NCBI RefSeq assembly: GCF_963422355.1
Contig: NC_085098.1
Location: forward strand, 94,501 to 158,500
Source of the DNA: Corticium candelabrum
Taxonomy: Eukaryota; Porifera; Homoscleromorpha; Homosclerophorida; Plakinidae
Direction of reading: 5' to 3'
Length of the DNA: 64,000 nucleotides
The notes beneath the pieces are model-generated. The model was not told the origin of the DNA, did no database searches, and was given only the letters and a program-made list of their open reading frames with translations. This document shows, in pieces, positions 30,092-40,382 of the stretch. Both the position numbers and the translations under genes were made by a program. The number at the start of each line of letters is the position of its first letter. Within the stretch, counting starts at the first letter, position 1.

Positions 30092-30814
30092 ATGACGTGG
30101 CCAATTCTGTCATTTTCACTCGTCATTGCCTTCACTTCGTTTGGTCTGTGTCAATCGGTGACGTACCTGTGTGCTGAAGCAACAACATTGTGTAACCGGA
30201 GTAGCACGTGTTCTTCTACCATGTCGACCATGGCCGTCGCTTGCCAGACTGTATACAAGGGAACGGGCTGCAGTGGAGAGTGTCTACGAGAATATCAGCG
30301 ACTTATCAGTGGACCAATTGGAATTCAATTTAATGGCTGCGACTGTCAAGGAGACGTCGGTTGTCTCGATCGAACGACTTTGTTTCACAGCAGCTGCTAC
30401 CCTAGGCAGTCGCCGTGTGCTATCGTAGTCGACAAGTGCAATGGTGAATCGCGTTGTAGAGTGGCTCTGGCGAACTTTAGAGTTCATTGCAGGACTGTTC
30501 TAGATGAAAACGCCAAGGGCTGCACTCTCACGTGTAAGAACTCATTGGACATTTTGCTAACGCATTCGATTATCGGTGAGCACATTTGTCTGTGTCAACC
30601 TCAAGACATGTCTAGCTGTGACGAGTTTGCAAAGAGTATTACTTTGGCTATGATTACGTGTGAAGAAGGCCCGCTGAGAGAAGATGACCAGCTGACAGAA
30701 GAAGTGACAGAAGTTTCAACGGCAGTGAGAGTCACCGCTTGTGACATACTCTTTTGGGTTTGTTGCCTCTTGGTGACCTGCATTCTCCATTCGTTTTTGT
30801 GGGAGTCCTTTTAG
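30092..30814 (+). CDS. GAS1/GDNF-receptor-alpha-like membrane-anchored protein, intronless
   Basis: 240 residues from ATG 30092; the frame is open upstream without an ATG, and this start places a signal peptide first (MTWPILSFSLVIAFTSFGLC). Two Cys-rich GDNF/GAS1 domains follow. Domain 1 (about residues 25-105) runs from YLCAEATTLC through CSGECLREYQ to NGCDCQGDVGC. Domain 2 (about 113-200) runs from SPCAIVVDKC through CTLTCKNSL to ICLCQPQDMSSC. An acidic linker and a final hydrophobic segment (ILFWVCCLLVTCILHSFLW) fit a GPI-attachment signal or membrane anchor. GFR-alpha and GAS1 proteins are cell-surface co-receptors for GDNF-type ligands and RET or Hedgehog. GAS1 is two-domain and intronless in vertebrates, as here, but at 240 residues this is shorter (about 345 in vertebrates). 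Orthology to GAS1 rather than GFR-alpha is an inference; ligand unknown. Confidence 0.75.
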   Translation: MTWPILSFSLVIAFTSFGLCQSVTYLCAEATTLCNRSSTCSSTMSTMAVACQTVYKGTGCSGECLREYQRLISGPIGIQFNGCDCQGDVGCLDRTTLFHSSCYPRQSPCAIVVDKCNGESRCRVALANFRVHCRTVLDENAKGCTLTCKNSLDILLTHSIIGEHICLCQPQDMSSCDEFAKSITLAMITCEEGPLREDDQLTEEVTEVSTAVRVTACDILFWVCCLLVTCILHSFLWESF

Positions 30815-31378
30815 TTAGCAAATGCAAACTGGTGACTTGCAATTTAAAGGCCATGAAATCATTTCTATTGTTTGAAGCAATTAATAGATGGAACTGTGCT
30901 AGAGTGGTAAACTCAATTGTTCTCCGTAATTACGTAATTACTACTAGTAGTTGACTCAAGACTTTACAATCATTGTCTTTGTCAGAGTAATTAGACTTGG
31001 TTGAGTGAATAGGATATATTTGACAGAAGTCATAATTACAATTTGTGGACGGATTTGACGCATGCACATGTGGTCAAGTTAAGCTAGCTGTCAAGCTTGT
31101 CCTTGAAAAGCACGTCTAGGGACAGTCCCATTAGACGAGTGCGCTATTTATGTAAGGGCATATACACAGCTAGTCTAACCAGTCAATATGCGGAAACATA
31201 AATACATGAAGGTATGTGCCTAAGTATGTGCGCATGCGTTTGAGACCGCCAAAGTCCCCATTCTACGGAAGCCGACAGGTGCGTATTTATATCAACACGC
31301 ACCTCTCGCCACTGCTATGCGGCCGAAAAGGTGCGCGTTGATATTAACAATCCATAATGCAGCGCGCGCTACTAACTT
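30815..31378. other. 3' flank of the GAS1-like gene; no gene
   Basis: AT-rich, then GC-richer towards 31250-31350 with an imperfect inverted repeat (GGTGCGTATTTATATCAACACGCACC around 31276-31304). No canonical AATAAA is obvious close to the stop. Confidence 0.4.
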
Positions 31379-32084
31379 ACTAGTAAATGCTCGGTTAGCA
31401 TTGTGTTAGGCGAGCGATGGTGTTCTGTCTTACTTAGTCGCGTAACAATGATTGCGTTACGTAGCAATAGTTTTTGTCAAACAAACTCGGGGACTCAGGA
31501 AACAGACTTTCGGTTGCTCTTCTAGAGTATTTTGCGTTCAATTATCCGAACTCGGCGTTCAATTATCCGTTGCTTACGGCTGTTGTGCAATATCATGGAA
31601 ACTGAATGACTTACATAGTCTTCGGTTGGGCAGCTGCTCAAATATCATCATTCATCAGCTGTCTAAACGCAATAATTAATCTTGACTTTAGCTTGAGTTT
31701 TTAGTGTGTGTTGTACGTTAGTTTCCTTTGCACTGATCTTGTGTCCCACGTTTCCGCGGAGGTCTAACTAAACTGTTGTGAGTGAACTAAATCTACATAG
31801 CTAGAAAGCCTACAACAACGCCTTGCTCCGTCAATCGTGGTGTAATCCTCATACTTTGTAAATCGCGCGTCCTGCGTGATACCATGCAACAGTCCATCAT
31901 GCTTCGTAGCGGGTTGTTAGCTAATCACGAGCTCGAATTTCACTACTTCGCCTTCCCACCTTTCTTGAATCAATAATCATTTGATGTTCAGCTGAAACGT
32001 GAGTGAGCATCATAGAAAGACGTCATGAAAGAAATGTGCGACTAAAAATAATTATCTATATATTTGGTACTTCTAATTAGGACA

Positions 32085-32220
32085 GAACATCGGATAATTG
32101 GATGCCCGAATTGGATAACTGAACGCCCGAATCGGATAACTGAACGCCCAAATCGGATAATTGATTGCCTGAATCGGATAATTGAACGCCGAGTTCGGAT
32201 AATTGACCGCAAAATACTAT
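32085..32220. repeat. 21-bp minisatellite inside a unit (six copies)
   Basis: TCGGATAATTGAACGCCGA-type repeats, six in tandem in this unit. Equivalent blocks: 33945-34060 (inverse), 34795-34905, 36190-36298, 37615-37725 and 38880-38990. A shorter block of the opposite orientation (GCGTTCAATTATCCG, two or three copies) lies near each unit's start, for example 31530-31575 and 35595-35655. Confidence 0.85.
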
Positions 32221-33403
32221 AGTTGTCTTCAATTCTTCGTTCACGCTTCAATCGTCTCACTCGTTTACTGAGATAGTCACGTAACTATGGTTGCGTAGTC
32301 ACGTGATAATGGTTGCGTAGCAATAATTTCTGTCAAAGTAACGCTCGGAAACTCAAGAAATAGACTTTTCTCTTCTTCTAGCTTTTCCTTTTCATTCCGT
32401 TTGTCACGAATCAGTCTCCTTTGCTTTTTAGTAGCGTACATGAGCAAAATCAAGAGTCGTTTGACTCTTCTCGCCACTAAATTACAATTGAATCGACTCC
32501 TCGAAAGGGGTCCCTTGCTTCAATTTTTAGCGCATATGTTACGGAGTCAAAATTGCATTCATCTGGCATCGTCATTTTGTCTATCCGTCTTTCCGTTTTG
32601 CCGTAAATCCATATGACAAGTGCTGACGTACGCATATGAATATCACAGGAACGGTAGTATCCTGTGTGTAGGGATTGACCAGGTTGTGTGGGCGTGGTCA
32701 TATTTTAGACCTTCAGAAATCACCTTAAATGCGGTTAACTAGTAAATGCTCGGTTAGCATTGTGTTTGGCGAGCGATGGTGTTCTGTCTCTACCAATTCG
32801 CGTAACAATGGTTGCGTTACTTAGCAATAGTTTTTGTCAAACAAACCCGGGAACTCAGGAAACAGACTTTCAGTTGCTCTTCTATAGTATTTGGCGTTCA
32901 ATTAACCGATTCAGGCGTTCAATTATCCGTTGCTTACAGCTGTTGTGCAACTAAATAACTTACATAGTCTGCGGTTGGGCAGCTGCTCAAATATCATCAT
33001 TCATCAGCTGTATAGACTCAATAATTTGTAATTAATCTTGACTTTAGCGTGAATTTTTAGCGTGTGTTGTAGTATAATTTCCTTTGCACTAATCTTGGTG
33101 ACCCGCGTTTCCGCGGAGGTCCAACTAAGCTGTTGTGAGCGAACTAAATCTACATATCTAGGAAGCCTACAACAACGCCTTGCTCCGTCAATCGTGGTGT
33201 AATCCGCATACTTTGTAAATCGCGCGTCTTGCGTGATTCCATGCGACAGTCCATCATGCGTCGCAGCGGGTTTTAAGCTAATGAAGAGCTCGAATTTCAC
33301 TACTTCACCTTCCCACCTTTCTTGAATCAATCATTTAGTGTTCAGCTGAAACATGAGTGAGCATCATAGAAAGACGTCATGAAAGAAATGTGCGACTAAA
33401 ATA

Positions 33404-33515
33404 ATTGGCGAGCAAAGCGAGCCTCTCTCTTGTCATGTCAATTGAGCTCGAGATATATTATTGGCGAGCGAAGCGAGCCTCTCTCTTGTCATGTCAATTG
33501 AGCTCGAGATATATT
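33404..33515. repeat. Boundary module, tandem pair
   Basis: A 54-bp sequence, GGCGAGCGAAGCGAGCCTCT through GAGCTCGAGATATATT, is present twice in tandem here, once inverted at 35366-35424, and twice inverted at 39455-39513 and 39538-39592. It always sits next to the TA-rich run at unit ends. Confidence 0.85.
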
Positions 33516-33535
33516 TTATTTATATATTTATATAT

Positions 33536-34762
33536 ATACGTACGTCAGCACATGGATTTACGGCAAAACAGAAAGACAAATCGACAAAACGACGATGCCA
33601 GATGAATGTAATTTTGGCTCCGTAACATATGCGCTAAAAATTGAAGCATGGGACCTCTTTTGAGGGGTCGACTCAATTGTAATTTCTTGGCGAGGAGAGT
33701 CAAACGACTCTCGATTTTGCTCCCTTACGCGACTAAAGAGCAAAGGAGACTGATTTGTGACAAACGAAATGAAAAAGAAAAGCTAAAAGAAGAGAAAAGC
33801 CGGTTTTTTGAGTTTCCGCGCGTTACTTTGATAGAAACTATTGCTACGCAACCATTGTCACGTGACTATGCGATAATTGTTACGCGACTATCTCAGTAAA
33901 CGAGTGAGACGACTGAAGCGTGAACGAAGAATTGAAGACAACTATAGTGTTTTGCGTTCAATTATCTGAACTCGGCGTTCAGTTACCCGATTGAGGCAAG
34001 CAATTATCCGAATTGGCCGTTCAGTTATCCGATTCGGGCATTCAATTATCCGATGTTCTGTCCTAATTAGAAATACCAAATATAGAAATAATTATTTTAG
34101 TCGCACATTTCTTTCATGACGTCTTTCTATGATGCTCACTCACGTTTCAGCTGAACACTAAATGATTGATTCAAGAAAAGTGGGAAGGTGAAGTAGTGAA
34201 ATTCGAGCTCTTGATTAGCTAAAAACCCGCTGCGACGCATGATGGACTGTTGCATGGAATCACGCAAGACGCGCGATTTACAAAGTATGCGGATTACACC
34301 ACGATTGGCGGAGCAAGGCGTTGTTGTAGGCTTCCTAGATATGTAGATTTAGTTCGCTCACAACAGCTTAGTTAGACCTCCGCGGAAACGTGGGACACCA
34401 AGATTAGTGCAAAGGAAATTATACTACAACACACACTAAAAATTCACGCTAAAGTCAAGATTAATTACAAATTATTGAGTCTATACAGCTGATGAATGAT
34501 GATATTTGAGCAGCTGCCCAACCGCAGACTATCATGTAAGTTATTTAGTTGCACAACAGCCGTAAGCAACGGATAATTGAACGCCTGAATCGGTTAATTG
34601 AACGCCAAATACTATAGAAGAGCAACTGAAAGTCTGTTTCCTGAGTTCCCGGGTTTGTTTGACTAAAACTATTGCTAAGTAACGCAACCATTGTTACGCG
34701 AATTGGTAGAGACAGAACACCATCGCTCGCCAAACACAATGCTAACCGAGCATTTACTAGTT
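33536..34762 (-). repeat. Inverted full unit inserted in another unit
   Basis: Reads from CGTACGTCAGCAC to GAGCATTTACTAGT, a complete unit in minus orientation. Left flank is the first half of a plus unit (ends GACTAAAATAATT at 33403), right flank its second half (TATTTCTATATTTG.. at 34763), so it lies inside a pre-existing unit. Confidence 0.75.
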
Positions 34763-37700
34763 ATTTCTATATTTGTTACTTCTAATTAGGACAGAACATC
34801 GGATAATTGAATGCCCAAATCGGATAACTGAACGCCCAATTCGGATAATTGCTTGCCTCAATCGGGTAACTGAACGCTGAGTTCAGATAATTGAACGCAA
34901 AACACTATAGTTGTCTTCAATTCTTCGTTCACGCTTCAGTCGTCTCACTCGTTTACTGAGATAGTCGCGTAACAATGATCGCATAGTCACGTGACAATGG
35001 TTGCGTAGCAATAATTTCTATCAAAGTAACGCGCGGAAACTCAAAAAACAGACTTTTCTCTTCTTTTAGCTTTTCTTTTTCATTCCGTTTGTCACAAATC
35101 AGTCTCCTTTGCTCTTTAGTCGCGTAAGGGAGCAAAATCGAGAGTCGTTTGACTCTCCTCGCCAAGAAATTACAATTGAGTCGACCCCTCAAAAGAGGTC
35201 CCATGCTTCAATTTTTAGCGCATATGTTACGGAGTCAAAATTACATTCATCTGGCATCGTCGTTTTGTCGATTTGTCTTTCTGTTTTGCCGTAAATCCGC
35301 ATGGCAAGTGCTGACGTACGTATATATATAAATATATAAATATATAAATATATAAATATATAAATATAATATATCTCGAGCTCAATTGACATGACAAGAG
35401 AGAGGCTCGCTTCGCTCGCCAATAAATACTAGTAAATGCTCGGTTAGCATTGTGTTTGGCGAGCGATGGTGTTCTATCTTTACCTATTGAGTGATAATTC
35501 GTGTAACAATGGTTGCGTTACGTGGCAATAGTTTCTGTCAAACAAACGCGGGAACTAAGGAAACAGACTTTCAGTTGCTCTTCTATAGTATTTGGCGTTC
35601 AATTATCCGAATTTGGGCGTTCAATTATCCAAATTGGGCGTTCAATTATCCGTTCCTTACGGCTGTTGTGCAATATCATGGAAAACTGAATAACTTACAT
35701 AGTCTGCGGTTGGGCAGCTGCTCAAATGTCATCATTCATCAGCTGTCTAGACGCAATAATTTGTAATTAATCTTGACTTTAGTGTGAATTTTTAGCTTGT
35801 GTTGTACGATATTTTTCTTTTCACTAATCTTGGTGTCCCACGTTTCCGCGGAGGTCTAACTAAACTGTTGTGAGCGAACTAAATCTACATATCTAAGAAG
35901 CCTACAACAACGGTTTTATCCCGTCAATCGTGGTGTAATTCGCATATTTTGTAAACCGCGCGTCCTGCGTGATGCCATGCAACAGTCCATCATGCGTCTT
36001 GGCAGGTTTTTAGCTAATCAAGAGCTCGAATTTCACTACTTCGCCTTCTCACCTTTCTTGAATCAATCATTTATTATTCAGCTGAAACGTAAGTGAGCAT
36101 CATAGAAAGACGTCATGAAAGAAATGTGCGGCGTTTTGACTTTACGTATCAGTCTGAAACAATTATTTCTATAAATTTAGTACTTCTAAGACAGAACATC
36201 GGATAATTGAATACCTGAGTCGGATAATTGAATGCCCGAATCAGATCACTGAACGCCCAAATCGGATAATTGATTGCCTGAATCGAATAATTGAACGCAA
36301 AATACTATAATCGTCTTCAATTTTTCGTTCACTCGTTTATTAGCTGAGATAGTTACGTAACAATGATCGCATAGTCACGTGATAATGGTTGCGTAGCAAT
36401 AATTTCTATCAAAGTAACGCGCGGAAACTCAAAAAAACAGACTTTTGTCTTCTTTTAGCTTTTCCTTTCCATCCCGTTTGTCACGAATCAGTCTCCTTTG
36501 CTCTTTAGTCGCGTAAGGGAGCAAAATCGAGAGTCGTTTTACTCTTCTCGCCAAAAAATTACAATTAAGTCGACCCCTCGAAAAGGGTCCCTTGCTTCAA
36601 TTTTAGCGCATATGTTACGGAGTCAAAATTCCATTCATCTGGCATCGTCGTTTTGTTGATCCGCCTTTCCGTTTTGCCGTAAATCCATATGACAAGTGCT
36701 GACGTACGCATATAAATATATAAATATACTAGTAAATGCTCGGTTAGCATTGTGTTTGGCGAGCGATGGTGTTCTGTCTTTACAAATTCGCGTAACAATG
36801 GTTGCGTTACGAAGCAATAGTTTCTGTCAAACAATCGCGGGAACTAAGGAAACAGACTTTCAGTTGCTCTTCTAAAGTATTTTGTGTTCAATTATTGTAC
36901 CATATTGATCTAACTAGTAAATGCTCGGTTAGCATTGTGTTTGGCGAGCGATGGTGTTCTGTCTTTACCAATTCGCGTAACAATGGTTGCGTTACTTAGC
37001 AATAGTTTTTGTCAAACAAACCCGGGAACTCAGGGAACAGACTTTCAGTTGCTTTTCTAAAGTATTTTGCGTTCAATTAACCGATTCAGGGGTTCAATTA
37101 TCCGTTGCTTACGGCTGTTGTGCAACTAAATAACTTACATAGTCTACGGTTGGGCAGCTGCTCAAATATCATCATTCATCAGCTGTCTAGACGCAATAAT
37201 TTGTAATTAATCTTTACTTTAGCGTGAATTTTTAGCGTGTGTTGTAGGATAATTTCCTTTGCACTAATCTTGGTGTCCCACTTTTCCGCGGAGGTCTAAC
37301 TAAGCTGTTGTGAGCGAACTAAATCTACATATCTAGGAAGCCTACAACAACGCCTTGCTCCGCCAATCGTGGTGTAATCCGCATACTTTGTAAATCGCGC
37401 GTCTTGCGTGATACCATGCAACAGTCCATCATGCGTCGCAGCTGGTTTTTAGCTAATGAAGAGCTCGAATTTCACTACTTCACCTTCCCACCTTTCTTGA
37501 ATCAATCATTTATTGTTCAGCTGAAACGTGAGTGAGCATCCTAGAAAGACGTCATGAAAGAAATGTGCGACTAAAATAATTATTTCTATATTTGGTACTT
37601 CTAATTAGAACAGAACATCGGATAATTGAATGCCCGAATCGGATAACTGAACGCCCAATTCGGATAATTGCTTGCCTGAATCGGGTAACTGAACGCTGAG

Positions 37701-39595
37701 TTCAGATAATTGAGCGCAAAACACTCTAGTTGTCTTCAATTCTTCGTTCACGCTTCAATCGTCTCACTCGTTTACTGAGATAGTCGCGTAACAATGATCG
37801 CATAGTCACGTGACAATGGTTGCGTAGCAATAATTTCTATCAAAGTAACGCGCGGAAACTCAAAAAACAGACTTTTCTCTTCTTTTAGCTTTTCCTTTTT
37901 CATTCCGTTTGTCACAGATCAGTCTCCTTTTCTCTTTAGTCGCGTAAGGGAGCAAAATCGAGAGTCGTTTGACTCTCCTCGCCAAGAAATTACAATTGAG
38001 TCGACCCCTCAAAAGAGGTCCCATGCTTCAATTTTTAGCGCATATGTTACGGAGTCAAAATTGCATTCATCTGGCATCGTCGTTTTGTCGATTTGTCTTT
38101 CTGTTTTGCCGTAAATCTATATGACAAGTGCTGACGTACGTATATAAATATATAAATATACTAGTAAATGCTCGGTTAGCATTGTGTTTGGCGAGCGATG
38201 GTGTTCTGTCTTTACCAATTCGCGTAACAATGGTTGCGTTACTTAGCAATAGTTTTTGTCAAACAAACCCGGGAACTCAGGAAACAGACTTTCAGTTGCT
38301 CTTCTAAAGTATTTTGCGTTCAATCAACCGATTCAGGCGTTCAATTATCCGTTGCTTACGGCTGTTGTGCAACTAAATAACTTACATAGTCTGCGGTTGG
38401 GCAGCTGCTCAAATATCATCATTCATCAGCTGTCTAGTCGCAATAATTTTGTAATTAATCTTGACTTTAGTGTAAATATTTAGTAAGTGTTGTAGGATAA
38501 TTTCTTTTGCACTAATCTTGGTGTTCCACGTTTCCGCGGAGGTCTAACTAAGCTGTTGTGAGTGAACTAAATTACATATCTAGGAAGCCTACAACAACGC
38601 CTTGCTCCGTCAATCGTGGTGTAATCCGCATACTTTGTAAACAGCGCGTCCTGCATGATACCATGCAACAGTCCATCATGCGTTGTAGCAGGTTCCTAGC
38701 TAATCAAGAGCTCGAATTTTACTGGTTCGTCTTCTCACCTTTCTTGAATCAATTATTTATTGTTTAGCTGAAACGTGAGTGAGCATCATAGAAAGACGTC
38801 ATGAAAGAAATGTGCGCGGTTTTGACTTTACGTATCAGACTGAAACAATTATTTCTATAAATTTAGTACTTCTAAGACAGAACATCAGATAATTGAATAC
38901 CTGAGTCGGATAATTGAATGCCCGAATGGGATAACTGAACGCCCAATTCGGATAACTGATTGCCCGAATCGGATAATTGAACGCAAAATACTATAGTTGT
39001 CTTCAATTTTTCGTTCACGCTTCAATTGTTTCACTCGTTTATTAGCTGAGATAGGCGCGTAACAATGGTCGCGTAGTCACGTGATAATGGTTGCGTCACA
39101 ATAATTTCTGTCAAAGTAACGCGCGGAAACTCAAAAAACAGACTTTTCCCTTCTTTTAGCTTTTTTCTTTCCATTCCGTTTGTCACGCATCAGTCTCCTT
39201 TGCTCTTTAGTCACGTAAGGGAGCAAAATCGAGAGTCGTTTCACTCTTATCGTCACGAAATTACAATTGAGTCGACCCCTTGAAAGGGGACACGTTATTC
39301 AATTTTTAGCGCATATGTTACGGAGTCAAAATTGCATTCATCTGGCATCGTCGTTTTGTCGATCCGTCTTTCCGTTTTGCCATAAATCCATATGACAAGT
39401 GCTGACGTACGCATATATATAAATATATAAATATATAAATATATAAATAAAATATATCTCGAGCTCAATTGACATGACAAGAGAGAGGCTCGCTTCGCTC
39501 GCCAATAAATATATAAATATATAAATATATAAATAAAATATATCTCGAGCTCAATTGACATGACAAGAGAGAGGCTCGCTTCGCTCGCCAATTAG

Positions 39596-39821
39596 ATAAA
39601 TCTTAGGAATGAGCGTAATTACGTAAGTAAGGCCTTTTATGGAAAACGTTCTATCTAGAGGGTCTAAAAATTGCAGTGGTCACCATCTACCGCCACACCA
39701 TTGGCAGTTGCAAACGGACAAAATGCAGCATCACACGTTCAAACGACAACGGTACGTGTGTACACGTACTTACGTATATACGGGATCTTTCTCAAGTCAC
39801 GTGATATATTTCAAACCATCA
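39596..39821. promoter_or_regulatory. Probable promoter region of the PHF7-like gene
   Basis: The 226 bp between the repeat array and the proposed start codon. It contains ACGTACTTACGTATATACG and CACGTGATATATT elements and no transposon end, so the promoter must be short or use the array. No TATA box can be fixed with confidence. Confidence 0.35.
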
Positions 39822-40382
39822 ATGCAACGTGTGAACCCCAGTGAGTCTGGCTGTTCGAAACTACTAGTAGTCACAATGTAGTTTTTAACTCTTACTAATT
39901 GGTGTGTTCAGGCCTTGATTCACGATCTTCGAGGAAGCACTACTGCTTGTTCTGCAACAGCAACGTTGACGATGAATTTAATCTCGGTGTTTTTTTTGTT
40001 TCTAAATATCGACGCAGGTGGACTGCAGCGCATCATCATTGTCTGGTACAACAGACGAACGAATTGTGTCACGTGGTTTTGTACGCGGCTCCTCTCTTTG
40101 CAGTTATTTGCTGCCGGGTTGAAGCAGGCTGGTAAAGACAGTGATGGATTTGCAGGATTTTTGTTACCTGACGTAATGGATGAATATAGGAGATGCCGTC
40201 GACTTGTAATCATGATTGGTTATTGTGTGTTGAGATTACTTAGTGACTAATTTGCAGAGATGTGCCTATTGCAAGAAAAATGGAGCTGCCTCTGGATGTG
40301 TGATGAGGTCATGCCGTCAGGTTTTTCATTACACTTGTGGGATGACAGGAGGCTCTCTGTTCCAGTTCTATGGTTCTTTTCA
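39822..40382 (+). CDS. PHF7: PHF7-like gene, exons 1-5 (extended PHD domain)
   Basis: Five exons in 561 bp with introns of 71, 42, 58 and 52 bp. Exon 1 is MQRVNP plus one base, ended by a consensus donor A|GTGAGT; exon 3 is only 17 nt, joining NL to AHHHCL. Exon 3's acceptor (GGACTGCAG) was chosen over the upstream CGACGCAG because only it preserves phase with exon 2. Exon 5 carries the CxxC...CxxxC...HxxC part of the extended PHD and ends in phase 2 at FYGSFQ. Confidence 0.8.

Larger units (their letters stand above)
31379..39595. repeat. Array of ~1.25-kb repeat units (seven copies or parts, one inverted)
   Basis: Units start ACTAGTAAATGCTCGGTTAG and end AAGTGCTGACGTACG followed by a TATAAA-type run. 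Plus units: 31379-32636, 35427-36706, 36913-38142, 38160-39415; a truncated one at 36727-36893; and one split (32738-33403 and 34763-35322) by a full minus-strand unit at 33536-34762. Each unit contains ACATCGGATAATTGAA-type 21-bp minisatellites and a module GCGTAACAATGGTTGCGT..ACAGACTTT that occurs twice. Short frames recur because units are similar, but none is intact across all copies or has a known domain. Confidence 0.85.

Noticed and set aside
32085-32220. CRISPR-like array of ~21-bp repeats
   Set aside because: There are no unique spacers; copies are contiguous and degenerate as in a minisatellite, and the genome is eukaryotic.
33004-33899. Recurring 83-108 residue frames in the repeat array as real proteins
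   Set aside because: They recur only because the DNA units are similar; frames are broken differently in each unit and show no domain.
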